A stretch of 64,000 nt of DNA, from positions 186,001 to 250,000 of the forward strand of contig CBDFIY010000002.1 in the NCBI GenBank assembly GCA_965248335.1, given 5' to 3'. Below, piece after piece: positions 45,106-53,585 of this stretch. The notes under the pieces were generated by a model. It had not been told where the DNA came from and did no database searches. It worked only from the letters and a program-made list of their open reading frames with translations. The translations under genes were made by a program, and so were the position numbers. Positions within the stretch are counted from its first letter, which is position 1, and each line of letters begins with the position of its first letter. Source of the DNA: CAKMZU01 sp965248335 (GTDB lineage: Bacteria > Pseudomonadota > Gammaproteobacteria > Pseudomonadales > DT-91).

Positions 45106-45218
45106 CTTGGGGAGAGGGCGATAGTAGCTATACGGATGAGATTAAAGACGACCTCATCAATGTTATTGATGTGATCGGTGCTTACAATACGTTTATAGCG
45201 ATTAAAGCAGACAAGTAA
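44994..45218 (+). pseudogene. out-of-frame C-terminal RCC1 repeats of the giant lipoprotein
   Basis: This frame encodes GTDFISIKSNSDAFAGIKQDG, TVVTWGEGDSSYTDEIKDDL, then INVIDVIGAYNTFIAIKADK. It is clearly the rest of repeat 8 and repeat 9 of the upstream gene. It has no ribosome site of its own. It is either a real frameshift or a sequencing error. Confidence 0.75.
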
Positions 45219-45390
45219 TTAAACGCTGTGAGTGAGAGCTGATTACATGATTATCTGTTTTTACATTATGCCGAGTACGCAACGTGTCATGTTAAGCGAA
45301 TCAAAATACGGAGTAACCTATTCGTTTTAGATGAGTTAATATTTCAAGCATGCGTGTTCCAGCTGTAGTTTCAAGACCATTTGTCAGGTA

Positions 45391-45518
45391 TATACCGATC
45401 ACCCTTGAAGATGCAAGGGCGTTGCCCGCGCTCGCTCACCCCAATCACTTACTGATTGTAAGCTCATGGGGATTCGCTCGCTTGCCGCCTTCTTGCATCT
45501 CCAATTCCGATGGGTATA
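45391..45518. repeat. dispersed palindromic repeat, full-size copy (128 bp)
   Basis: Outer arms TATACCGATC and CCGATGGGTATA, second arms TTGAAGATGCAAG/CTTGCATCTCCAA, central hairpin CCCCAATCACTTAC/GTAAGCTCATGGGG. It nearly matches the copy at 53586. It lies in the 638-base gap 45219-45856. Besides this and the sahR promoter, the gap holds no gene I can support; a 67-codon minus-strand frame ending in the repeat is doubtful. Confidence 0.85.
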
Positions 45519-45806
45519 GATTCAAGCCCTCTTTAGGCGTGTAGTGCTTACCCTGATGGGCTATTACATAGGGAGCGCCTCCCAGTGTTTCTGGTTTGTC
45601 TCGATCAGGGACAACCTGATCATTCGCTATCAGCAATTCCGGCAGCAATTTTCAATCCCCTGACTATTAAAGTGATATGGCATATATCGACATTCTCTTC
45701 ATCGAAGAGCTTCCTTGAGCTGAGAATAGGTATACCCATTAATGTGAATGCTGTCGTCAGATTATTTCTATAGGTCTGCGGAATATAGGGTTTAACGCCA
45801 GGCTTC

Positions 45807-45849
45807 TATATCAAAATATTTTGATATAGATATTTAGCTCTGTTACACT
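45807..45849 (+). promoter_or_regulatory. sahR promoter with overlapping operator palindrome
   Basis: A perfect 22-bp palindrome with half-site TATATCAAAAT (45807-45828) overlaps a -35 box TTGATA (45821-45826). After 17 bases comes the -10 box TACACT (45844-45849). The predicted start of transcription falls at or next to the sahR ATG (45857), and there is no Shine-Dalgarno sequence, so the mRNA may be leaderless. The palindrome is the natural site for the ArsR-type product, giving autoregulation of the operon. Confidence 0.65.
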
Positions 45850-45856
45850 GCCCGTC

Positions 45857-46858
45857 ATGCAAAATCAGGCACTTTCAATCAACGATGATCTAAAGGTCAG
45901 TAAAGCACAGCTGGCACAAAAGCTTAAAGCCTGTGCTGATCCTTTACGTCTGGTAATTTTACAGGTCATGAGCCGTGACTCATACAATGTGCAGGAGCTT
46001 TGCCACATCCTGTCTATTAAGCAATCTGCGCTCAGTCACCACCTAAAACTACTTGCCGATGCCGGTTTTTTAACGACCCGCCGAGAGGGCAATACAATTT
46101 ATTATCGTCGTTTATTAGTGTCGATAGACGATCATTTTTATGCGTTTAGCCAATCGGTGAACGGGATGCTTGATGATTGCTTGTTCGAAAGTCATCACCT
46201 TGATGGTTTGGCGCGTGTTGAGCAAGATCGTATCGCCAGCTCCAAGCAATTTTTTATCCAAAATGCAAAAAAACTGCGAAAACAGCAAGATCTCATTGCT
46301 AGCTTTCCACAATATGGCGATGCGGTGGCCGCATTTATTCGTAGTATTCATTTGCCCAGTCGGCAGCATGCGGTGGAAATTGGTCCTGGTGAGGGTTTAT
46401 TTTTACAGGCATTATCTCAGCAGTTTGAGCACGTTTCAGCCTTTGATATTTCAGCGCAAATGGTAAAAGAAGCGGGTGAACATATTGCTAGTCAGGCACT
46501 GAAAAATGTGCAGGTATTTCTTGGTGATGCACAAAAGGCCAAGGAAAATACGTCCAAGGCGGATTGTATCGTCCTAAACATGGTGTTGCATCATGTTGCT
46601 TCACCCAGCGATATGTTTTTAGCCTGTGGTCAGCTATTGAAAAATCAGGGTGGTTTGATCATCACTGATTTGTGTCATCACGATCAAGTCTGGGCAAAAA
46701 CGTCTTGTGGCGATGTATGGCTAGGATTTGAGCCCGAAGATTTAAGCTTATGGGCTGCGCAATCGGGTTTAGCCGAAGGCGAATCGAGTTATTTAGCCCA
46801 ACGTAATGGATTTCGTATACAGACGAGACATTTTTTTAAAATTGAGGAAGAAAGATGA
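45857..46858 (+). CDS. sahR: SahR-like ArsR regulator fused to a methyltransferase domain
   Basis: A 333-residue protein with an N-terminal ArsR winged helix (LKACADPLRLVILQVM ... QSALSHHLKLLADAGFL, about 22-75) and a C-terminal class I methyltransferase domain with SAM motif AVEIGPGEGLF (about 174-184) and VLNMVLHHV. This fusion is the SahR type, which senses S-adenosylhomocysteine and represses methionine-cycle genes. The position in front of metK-ahcY-metF supports that. It overlaps metK by four bases. Whether the methyltransferase part is catalytic or a ligand sensor is not known from sequence. Confidence 0.85.
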   Translation: MQNQALSINDDLKVSKAQLAQKLKACADPLRLVILQVMSRDSYNVQELCHILSIKQSALSHHLKLLADAGFLTTRREGNTIYYRRLLVSIDDHFYAFSQSVNGMLDDCLFESHHLDGLARVEQDRIASSKQFFIQNAKKLRKQQDLIASFPQYGDAVAAFIRSIHLPSRQHAVEIGPGEGLFLQALSQQFEHVSAFDISAQMVKEAGEHIASQALKNVQVFLGDAQKAKENTSKADCIVLNMVLHHVASPSDMFLACGQLLKNQGGLIITDLCHHDQVWAKTSCGDVWLGFEPEDLSLWAAQSGLAEGESSYLAQRNGFRIQTRHFFKIEEER

Positions 46859-48078
46859 GTCAATACACCCTGTTCACCTCTGAGTCCGTATCAGAAGGAC
46901 ATCCTGATAAGGTTGCAGATCAAGTTTCAGATGCTGTGTTAGATGCGATTATTGTGCGTGACCCTTATGCGCGTGTGGCGGTAGAAACCTTGGTTAAAAC
47001 CGGTATGGCCATAATTGCCGGTGAAGTGAGCACAAGCTGCTATGTTGATCTCGAAGATATCGTTAGAAAAGTGATCAGTGATATTGGTTATACGAGTTCA
47101 GAAGTCGGGTTTGATGGCGAATCTTGTGCCGTATTAAATGGTATAGGTAAGCAATCTGTGGATATTAATCAAGGCGTTGATCGCGCTAAACCCGAAGACC
47201 AAGGTGCCGGTGACCAAGGTTTAATGTTTGGTTATGCGACTAACGAAACACCCACTTACATGCCTGCACCCATTTACTATGCGCATCGTTTAGTCGAGTA
47301 TCAAGCTCAGCTGCGTAAGTCAGGCGAATTGCCTTGGCTACGCCCTGACGCAAAATCGCAGGTGACGATCAATTATGAAAATGGCGTACCGCAAATTGAT
47401 GCCGTTGTGTTGTCGACGCAGCACGCGCCAACCATTGGGTTGGATGAGTTGAGAGAACAAGTGCTGGAGAAAATTATTTTGCCAGTGCTGCCCAAAGAGT
47501 GGCTACACGACGATACGCTTTATCATATCAACCCCACAGGAAATTTTGTTATTGGGGGCCCTGTAGGCGATTGTGGGTTAACAGGTCGTAAAATCATTGT
47601 TGATACTTATGGCGGAACGGCGCGTCATGGTGGTGGCGCATTCTCAGGTAAAGACCCCTCAAAGGTCGATCGTAGCGCCGCTTACATGGGGCGTTATGTC
47701 GCCAAAAATGTGGTAGCAGCAGGCCTTGCTGATCGTTGTGAAATCCAAGTGTCTTACGCGATTGGTGTAGCGGAACCAACGTCTATTTCAGTGCATACCT
47801 TTGGTACAGGCCATGTCAGTGATGAAAAATTAATACGCGCAATCCGTGAAGTGTTTGATATGCGGCCTTATGCGATTACCAAACAGTTGGATTTGTTACA
47901 TCCTATGTATCAACTTACAGCGGCTTATGGGCATTTTGGGCGTGAGCCTTTTGAGCATACCTATAATTATTCGGTAGAAGAGCATGGTCAAAAAGTGGTG
48001 AAGTCATCAACTTTCACCGCATTTACCTGGGAACGCACCGACAAAATCAACGAACTGCGCACAGCCGCAGGCCTTTAA
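46855..48078 (+). CDS. metK: S-adenosylmethionine synthetase
   Basis: A 407-residue enzyme with signature segments TSESVSEGHPDKVADQVSDA, GAGDQGLMFGYA and GGGAFSGKDPSKVDRSAAY. It makes SAM from methionine and ATP. GAGGAAG precedes the ATG, which overlaps the sahR stop (ATGA). Second gene of the SAM-cycle operon. Confidence 0.98.
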   Translation: MSQYTLFTSESVSEGHPDKVADQVSDAVLDAIIVRDPYARVAVETLVKTGMAIIAGEVSTSCYVDLEDIVRKVISDIGYTSSEVGFDGESCAVLNGIGKQSVDINQGVDRAKPEDQGAGDQGLMFGYATNETPTYMPAPIYYAHRLVEYQAQLRKSGELPWLRPDAKSQVTINYENGVPQIDAVVLSTQHAPTIGLDELREQVLEKIILPVLPKEWLHDDTLYHINPTGNFVIGGPVGDCGLTGRKIIVDTYGGTARHGGGAFSGKDPSKVDRSAAYMGRYVAKNVVAAGLADRCEIQVSYAIGVAEPTSISVHTFGTGHVSDEKLIRAIREVFDMRPYAITKQLDLLHPMYQLTAAYGHFGREPFEHTYNYSVEEHGQKVVKSSTFTAFTWERTDKINELRTAAGL

Positions 48079-48094
48079 TTAAAGAGAGCAGATA

Positions 48095-49477
48095 ATGACA
48101 GCATTTACCGATTATAAAGTTGCCGATATTTCTTTGGCCGAGTGGGGCAGAAAAGAAATCCAGATTGCTGAAGGCGAAATGCCAGCATTGATGGCGTTAA
48201 GGGCAGAATACAAAGCCGCACAGCCTCTAGCGGGTGCGAAAATAATGGGTTGTATCCACATGACGATTCAGACTGCCGTGTTGATTGAAACCTTGATTGA
48301 ACTTGGGGCAGAAGTACGTTGGTCTTCTTGCAACATCTTCTCAACGCAGGATCATGCAGCCGCAGCGATTGCCGCAGCGGGTATTCCTGTCTTTGCGTGG
48401 AAAGGCGAAACAGACGAAGAATTCTGGTGGTGTATTGAACAAACCCTTAAAACAGCCAAAGACAGCGATGAACTTTGGGCGGCCAACATGATCTTGGATG
48501 ATGGCGGTGATTTGACACAACTCGCGCATGATAAATTTCCACAAATGCTGGATACCATTCATGGTATTACGGAGGAAACGACAACAGGCGTTCATCGTTT
48601 ACTCGAAATGCTAGAAGACGGCTCTTTGAAAGTGCCAGCAATCAATGTGAATGATGCCGTTACTAAGTCAAAGAATGATAATAAATACGGCTGCCGTCAT
48701 TCATTAAATGATGCAATCAAACGCGGCACAGATCATTTGTTAGCCGGGAAAAAAGCCTTAGTGATTGGTTATGGCGATGTGGGCAAAGGTTCTGCACAGT
48801 CGTTGCGTCAAGAAGGTATGATCGTACGTGTTTCTGAAATAGATCCGATTTGTGCCATGCAGGCTTGCATGGATGGATTTGAGGTAGAATCTGCCTACAT
48901 TGATGGCATCAATGATGGAACACTTAGCAGTATCAATACCTATCTTTTAGGCAAAACGGATTTGATCGTCACCACAACAGGCAATGTAAACGTGTGTGAT
49001 GCGAACATGCTTAAATCCCTAAAAAATGGTGCAGTAGTTTGTAATATCGGTCATTTCGACAATGAAATCGATACCGCTTTTATGCGTGAAAATTGGTTGT
49101 TTGAAGAAGTGAAGCCACAGGTGCATAAAGTGTATCGTGATAAAGCGACAGACGATCATTTGATTTTATTGTCAGAGGGCCGCCTTGTGAATTTAGGTAA
49201 TGCTACAGGTCACCCAAGCCGTATTATGGATGGTTCATTTGCCAACCAAGTACTTGCTCAAATCTATTTGTGGGATGAAAAATTTGCAGATTTAGACGCC
49301 GATGTGAAATCGAACAGTCTTTACGTGAAGGTTTTACCTAAAAAGCTTGATGAACAAGTGGCTAGGCATATGGTTGAAGGGTTTGGCAGTGTGCTAACAC
49401 GCTTAACCAATACGCAAGCCGATTACATCAATGTGTCGGTTGATGGCCCTTACAAGCCAGATAGCTATAAGTATTAA
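48095..49477 (+). CDS. ahcY: adenosylhomocysteinase
   Basis: A 460-residue NAD-dependent enzyme with CNIFSTQDHAAAAIA, NDAVTKSKNDNKYGCRHSLNDAI, the Rossmann motif VIGYGDVGKGSA and the C-terminal DGPYKPDSYKY. It hydrolyses S-adenosylhomocysteine to adenosine and homocysteine, removing the product inhibitor of methyltransferases. It starts 16 bases after metK and follows it metabolically. Confidence 0.98.
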   Translation: MTAFTDYKVADISLAEWGRKEIQIAEGEMPALMALRAEYKAAQPLAGAKIMGCIHMTIQTAVLIETLIELGAEVRWSSCNIFSTQDHAAAAIAAAGIPVFAWKGETDEEFWWCIEQTLKTAKDSDELWAANMILDDGGDLTQLAHDKFPQMLDTIHGITEETTTGVHRLLEMLEDGSLKVPAINVNDAVTKSKNDNKYGCRHSLNDAIKRGTDHLLAGKKALVIGYGDVGKGSAQSLRQEGMIVRVSEIDPICAMQACMDGFEVESAYIDGINDGTLSSINTYLLGKTDLIVTTTGNVNVCDANMLKSLKNGAVVCNIGHFDNEIDTAFMRENWLFEEVKPQVHKVYRDKATDDHLILLSEGRLVNLGNATGHPSRIMDGSFANQVLAQIYLWDEKFADLDADVKSNSLYVKVLPKKLDEQVARHMVEGFGSVLTRLTNTQADYINVSVDGPYKPDSYKY

Positions 49478-49487
49478 TTGTCTGTAG

Positions 49488-49550
49488 GGCGGGCTTTCAG
49501 CGCCCGCCAATAAAAAATTAAAGTGGCGAATCGTGTTTAACTGATTCGCC
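49488..49550 (+). other. two adjacent hairpins between ahcY and metF
   Basis: Hairpin 1 is GGCGGGC/GCCCGCC (49488-49494, 49502-49508) and hairpin 2 is GGCGAATC/GATTCGCC (49525-49532, 49543-49550), just before metF. No T-run follows on the plus strand, so they look like mRNA-processing or stabilising structures rather than terminators. I considered an S-adenosylhomocysteine riboswitch but see no match. Confidence 0.4.
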
Positions 49551-49566
49551 TAAAAAAAGAAATACC

Positions 49567-50388
49567 ATGAAAAAACGATTTAGCTTTGAGTTATTTCCAC
49601 CAAAAACTGATGCGGGTATTGCTAAGCTGAGCACCACGATAGATGGTTTAAGCACGCTTAGCCCCGATTTTTTCTCGATCACTTATGGTGCGGGTGGCTC
49701 AACGCGCAAAAATACCCTGGCATCGGTGGAAATGGCGATGGCTAAAGGTATCGACGTTGCGCCACATTTATCATTCGGTGCAGATAGTGAAGAAGACATT
49801 TTAGCGCTACTAGAAAACTACAAAACCATCGGCGTTAAGCGATTAGTGGCTTTGCGTGGTGATATCCCTTCGGGTATGGGTGCTGCAAAAGTGGTTTATG
49901 CGAATGAACTCGTCAGCTTTGTGAAACAGCATTTTGGCGACCACTTTGAAATGGAAGTGGCGGCTTATCCAGAAATTCATCCACAGTCCGACAGTTATGA
50001 CTCGGATATTTTTTATCTAAAGAAAAAACTGGATGCAGGTGCGAATTCAGCGATTACGCAATACTTTTTTAATCCGGATGCGTATTTTTATTTTTTAGAC
50101 GCCTGTCAGAAACAAGGCATTGATAAGCCTATTTACGCGGGGGTTATGCCGATTATTAATTTCAAAAATCTGCAGCGCTTTTCGAATGCCTGCGGGGCTG
50201 AAATTCCTCGCTGGCTCAGTCATAAGTTGGATAGCTTAGGTGATGATAAAGCCGCGATTATTGACTACGGCACAGAGGTTGTGACAAAACTGTCTGAAAC
50301 TTTGCTTGCAGGCGGTGCTCCCGGCATTCATTTTTATACGATGAATCAGCTGGAACCAACGCAAGCGATTTTCAACGCGGTGAAATAA
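49567..50388 (+). CDS. metF: 5,10-methylenetetrahydrofolate reductase
   Basis: A 273-residue FAD-dependent TIM-barrel enzyme with FSFELFPPKTD, FFSITYGAGGSTR, LVALRGDIP and ITQYFFN. It makes 5-methyl-THF, the methyl donor for remethylating homocysteine. With metK and ahcY this covers most of the methyl cycle. The methionine synthase gene is not in the window. The ribosome site (AAAGAA) is weak. Confidence 0.96.
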   Translation: MKKRFSFELFPPKTDAGIAKLSTTIDGLSTLSPDFFSITYGAGGSTRKNTLASVEMAMAKGIDVAPHLSFGADSEEDILALLENYKTIGVKRLVALRGDIPSGMGAAKVVYANELVSFVKQHFGDHFEMEVAAYPEIHPQSDSYDSDIFYLKKKLDAGANSAITQYFFNPDAYFYFLDACQKQGIDKPIYAGVMPIINFKNLQRFSNACGAEIPRWLSHKLDSLGDDKAAIIDYGTEVVTKLSETLLAGGAPGIHFYTMNQLEPTQAIFNAVK

Positions 50389-50395
50389 AGCCATT

Positions 50396-51112
50396 ATGAG
50401 AACACATCGCCTTTTTGTAACGCAGCCGCTCTCTTCGGGGTCACTGATTACGCTTGATGAGAAAGCAAGCCATTATCTGGGTAAAGTGCTGCGTGTAAAG
50501 GTTGGGCATTCTGTCAATGTGTTCAATGGCGAGGGGGGCAGCTTTGAGGCTGGCGTCTCCTCCGTCAGTAAAAAAACGGTGAGTTTGCAGCTAGGCGCGT
50601 TTAACCCAGAAAACAATATGCCGGCGCGAAAACTGCATATTGCAGTGGGTGTGAGTAAGGGCGATAAAATGGATTGGTTGGTACAAAAAGCGACTGAGCT
50701 CGGCGCGTTTTCTATTCAACCTTTGCTGACGGAATTTTGTGATGTGAAGCTCTCAGAGGAGCGGTTCCAGAAAAAAATTAATCACTGGCAGCAAATTGCG
50801 ATCAGTAGCTCAGAGCAATGCGAACGTAATCTTGTTCCTGAAGTGCTTCCGCAAAGAAAAATGGACGATTGGTTGAATGAAGTGAGTGCGTTAGCACCGA
50901 TATGGGTATTTCATCCAAGCGGCGACAAAACGATTAAAAATCTAGCGATACCTGATGAGATTGTTTTATGTTTTGGGCCTGAAGGCGGGTTTTCTGATAG
51001 TGAAATGCGTCAAGTAAAAGAGGGAAATGCCTGTGCAGTTAGTCTTGGTTCAAGGATTCTTCGTGCTGAGACAGCACCTTTAGCAACGTTGGCTATATTG
51101 CAGTATCTATAA
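50396..51112 (+). CDS. rsmE: 16S rRNA (uracil1498-N3)-methyltransferase RsmE
   Basis: A 238-residue SPOUT-class methyltransferase: N-terminal PUA-like part (HYLGKVLRVKVGHSV), VSKGDKMDWLVQKATELG, and the C-terminal knot FGPEGGFSDSE ... LGSRILRAETAPLATLAI. It uses SAM to methylate U1498 of 16S rRNA. It starts eight bases after metF, last gene of the SAM-cycle operon. Its stop overlaps the convergent gene's stop region by six bases. Confidence 0.96.
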   Translation: MRTHRLFVTQPLSSGSLITLDEKASHYLGKVLRVKVGHSVNVFNGEGGSFEAGVSSVSKKTVSLQLGAFNPENNMPARKLHIAVGVSKGDKMDWLVQKATELGAFSIQPLLTEFCDVKLSEERFQKKINHWQQIAISSSEQCERNLVPEVLPQRKMDDWLNEVSALAPIWVFHPSGDKTIKNLAIPDEIVLCFGPEGGFSDSEMRQVKEGNACAVSLGSRILRAETAPLATLAILQYL

Positions 51113-51619
51113 GCGCCAGCAGCCATTAAACATGATTTTGTTTGTATCGAGATAAACGGTATGCTCTGTGAGTATATGGTCAATGCTTGAAGAATCGGTA
51201 TGAGCTAACTCAACGCCGTGTTGGTATTGTGCAGTGTTATTTTTCGTATCAATATTTGCGATTTGTATATGGTGTAATGTTGTTTTTTCTATGCTTGTTT
51301 CTTGGCACTGTAAATATCTCAAAAGTTGTATAGACATGCCGCCAAAGGCATTCACAAAGCCTTGATCAAATGCTTTCATCTTTTTCCCATATTTATTACT
51401 GAGGGCATCTAACGCGGGTTTACTTTTTGTTTGATCAAGGTTGATAGTATCTCCATCAATCATGTATTTACATTCGGTTGTGGAACTTTCGGATGAAGAA
51501 AATGCGTGATTTCTTCGAAGGTCTTCACGCCATGTATCAGAAGTATTGTCGATAGATTTCTGGCTTTCTTCTGTAAAGAGCTCCTCAGCTTGTGGCAATT
51601 TTATTTTTTTATTTTTCAA
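51107..51619 (-). CDS. unknown protein, probably a damaged secreted-protein gene
   Basis: A 170-residue frame from a TTG with no ribosome site. The same frame is open and protein-like for another 50 codons upstream (ASPCGSDLINKYLRKPLIAV ... FRFEDYLCLK) until a TAG at 51770-51772. Beyond that TAG it still reads as a hydrophobic leader-like stretch from an ATG at 51832 (GVISFSLLIGI, stop, AVNAS). So the gene may be a secreted protein with a nonsense codon at position 21, or it is 5'-truncated. The caveat is that the leader-like part overlaps the cysE terminator hairpin. No domain recognised. Confidence 0.5.
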   Translation of the reverse strand: MKNKKIKLPQAEELFTEESQKSIDNTSDTWREDLRRNHAFSSSESSTTECKYMIDGDTINLDQTKSKPALDALSNKYGKKMKAFDQGFVNAFGGMSIQLLRYLQCQETSIEKTTLHHIQIANIDTKNNTAQYQHGVELAHTDSSSIDHILTEHTVYLDTNKIMFNGCWRL

Positions 51620-51793
51620 GCAAAGGTAGTCTTCAAACCGGAATGGTTTGCTCTTTTTGTCTTGTCTTATTCCATGTTGCTTTGACGGTAGCGTTTGAGC
51701 TACAGCTATGAGGGGTTTTCTGAGATACTTATTGATTAAGTCGGAGCCACATGGCGACGCGTTTACTGCCTAGATACCGATAAGTAAACTAAA

Positions 51794-51824
51794 ACTAATA
51801 ACACCTACTGGCGGTGTTATTAGT
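51794..51824 (-). terminator. Rho-independent terminator of cysE
   Basis: A perfect 12-bp stem ACTAATAACACC/GGTGTTATTAGT has a 7-base loop. On the minus strand it is followed by TTTTAGTTTAC. It lies 42 bases past the cysE stop. Confidence 0.7.
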
Positions 51825-51865
51825 TGTGGCATGTTAGGGGGGCAAGGTTTAGGCATGTGAAGTGG

Positions 51866-52660
51866 CTAGATATTATAATCAGCATCGCAATTAAATTGGT
51901 GATCCATATCAAGCGCGGGCTGCTCAACCTGAGGCTTTCCAACAATTCTTGCCGGCACGCCAGCTGCTGTTGTATGGGCCGGAATGTCTTGGAGTACCAC
52001 ACTGCCCGCACCGATTTTACAACCTTCGCCCAAGTGGATGTTGCCCAAAATTTTAGCGCCAGCACTGATTAATACACCATCGGCAACTTTAGGGTGTCTG
52101 TCGCCATGTTCTTTGCCTGTGCCGCCAAGCGTTACCGATTGCATGATGGACACATTATCACCGATGACACAGGTCTCACCAATAACAATACCTGTGGCAT
52201 GATCCATCATGATGCCTTGGCCTAATATGGCTGCAGGGTGAATATCTACACCTAATTGAACTGACACACGATGTTGTAAATACAGCGCGAGATCTTGCCG
52301 GTTTTCTTGCCAAAGCCAGTGGGCAACGCGGTAGGCTTGAAGGGCTTGATAGCCTTTAAAATACAATAAGGGCGTCAAGTAACTGTCACAGGCTGAATCA
52401 CGCTCGATCACTGCCTTTAAGTCTGCTTCAGCCGCATCAATGAGTGAGGTGTCTTTTAACGCTTCGTCGATAATGCAATGTAATTTGACGCTACTGGTGA
52501 CACTGCAATGCAGCTTTTCACAAAGTAAAGCACTGAGCGTGCTCGCTAGTGTTTGATGGCTGATTATGATTTCATGCAGCATATCTTTAAGAAAAGGTTC
52601 GTTTTTTGCGGCATTCTCAGCTTCAGTTTGAAGTGTTTGCCATATATCTCGTTTTATCAT
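51866..52660 (-). CDS. cysE: serine O-acetyltransferase
   Basis: A 264-residue protein with an N-terminal helical SATase domain (to about 140) and a left-handed beta-helix of hexapeptide repeats (VDIHPAAILGQGIMMDHATG, VIGDNVSIMQSVTLGGTG, HGDRHPKV, AKILGNIHLGEGCKIGAGSVV). The catalytic His/Asp are in the MDHATG region. It makes O-acetylserine for cysteine synthesis, in the cytoplasm. Single gene, with its own terminator. Confidence 0.96.
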   Translation of the reverse strand: MIKRDIWQTLQTEAENAAKNEPFLKDMLHEIIISHQTLASTLSALLCEKLHCSVTSSVKLHCIIDEALKDTSLIDAAEADLKAVIERDSACDSYLTPLLYFKGYQALQAYRVAHWLWQENRQDLALYLQHRVSVQLGVDIHPAAILGQGIMMDHATGIVIGETCVIGDNVSIMQSVTLGGTGKEHGDRHPKVADGVLISAGAKILGNIHLGEGCKIGAGSVVLQDIPAHTTAAGVPARIVGKPQVEQPALDMDHQFNCDADYNI

Positions 52661-52788
52661 GATTGAGCGTAGCTCTGGTCGTTTGCAGGCATGCGTTTGC
52701 AGGAAGTAAAGCTCGGTATATTACGGCATTTTTTCTTAGCTGTCGCTATTCAATATCATAGCGTATGCCCTGTGAATATTGTAGGAAC

Positions 52789-52904
52789 TATACCGATCAC
52801 CCTTGAAGATGCAAGGGCGTTGGCCGCGCTCACTCACCCCAATCATTTAGGGGCTGTAAGCTCATGGGGATTCGCTCGCCGCCTTCTTGCATCTGGTGGG
52901 TATA
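52789..52904. repeat. dispersed palindromic repeat, full-size copy (116 bp)
   Basis: Same family as 45391. It has lost CTTG before CCGCC and the AATTCC part of the 3' arm, and ends GGTGGGTATA. It lies upstream of cysE in the 357-base gap 52661-53017, which holds nothing else recognisable. Confidence 0.8.
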
Positions 52905-53017
52905 GATGTTTATTAACTTAAGGGCAATAGATGTTTGACGACGTACTGTAAGCGGTATTAGTTCCTTAAAATAGTTTGGGTTGGGCGTGTAAGCGGCAGT
53001 TTCAAAGAAACGACAAG

Positions 53018-53443
53018 TTAGCACTCGCGCCGCATAACAATTTTATGACGAATAATATCGTACAGCCAATTGAAAGCTAATGCATAAACGAGGAAGAATA
53101 CCACAGCACCTAAGTCATAAATAAAGGCGGTGTAGAAATCAATATCCATCACCCACATGATAAGGGGCAGAGTGAAGATCAACATGCCTACTTCAAAGAT
53201 AAAGGTATGGAAAATCCGTATTCCTAGCTTTCTTTGTAAGCGGTTATTGCCAAAGAGCTTATCAAACCCGACGTTATAGATATAGTTCCAGAGCATGGCG
53301 ATAAGTGAAATAGCAATGGCCAGCCCGCCAAGGCTTAAGATATCTTTATCACTAATGAGCATTGCGATACCTGTGAGTAAAGCCAGCGCAATGATTTCAA
53401 AAATCACCATGTGAAAAATACGCTCTTTTATTGTCAAGCTCAC
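53018..53443 (-). CDS. PACE family multidrug/chlorhexidine efflux protein
   Basis: A 141-residue inner-membrane protein with four membrane segments arranged as two bacterial transmembrane pair domains: ERIFHMVIFEIIALALLTGI (7-26) and the repeat RIFHTFIFEVGMLIFTLPLI (about 76-95). The doubled motif with Glu in helix 1 is diagnostic of the PACE (AceI) family of proton-coupled biguanide/dye exporters. The natural substrate may be a polyamine such as cadaverine. Monocistronic. Confidence 0.9.
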   Translation of the reverse strand: MSLTIKERIFHMVIFEIIALALLTGIAMLISDKDILSLGGLAIAISLIAMLWNYIYNVGFDKLFGNNRLQRKLGIRIFHTFIFEVGMLIFTLPLIMWVMDIDFYTAFIYDLGAVVFFLVYALAFNWLYDIIRHKIVMRREC

Positions 53444-53585
53444 ACCTTTTTATTTACAGATTATTATTTTGAATCGAGCGCATTCTACAGGGTCGAAAAA
53501 GTAGCGATATCTTCTTGTCATGAAACTGTGGATAGAACGCATAATGTTGCGTATTAAATCAAAGTTTGTGACTCAGTGGTGGGTA

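Noticed and set aside
45350..45544. 64-codon ORF in the gap before sahR
   Set aside because: It is read from the palindromic repeat, not a gene.
45445..45648. 67-codon minus-strand ORF (MLPELLIANDQVVPDRDKPE...)
   Set aside because: Its C-terminal half is repeat sequence and there is no ribosome site. The N-terminal half could be a gene remnant, but I recognise nothing.
49478..49566. S-adenosylhomocysteine riboswitch before metF
   Set aside because: Only two simple hairpins are present. I do not see the conserved core of that riboswitch, and control by SahR already explains the operon.
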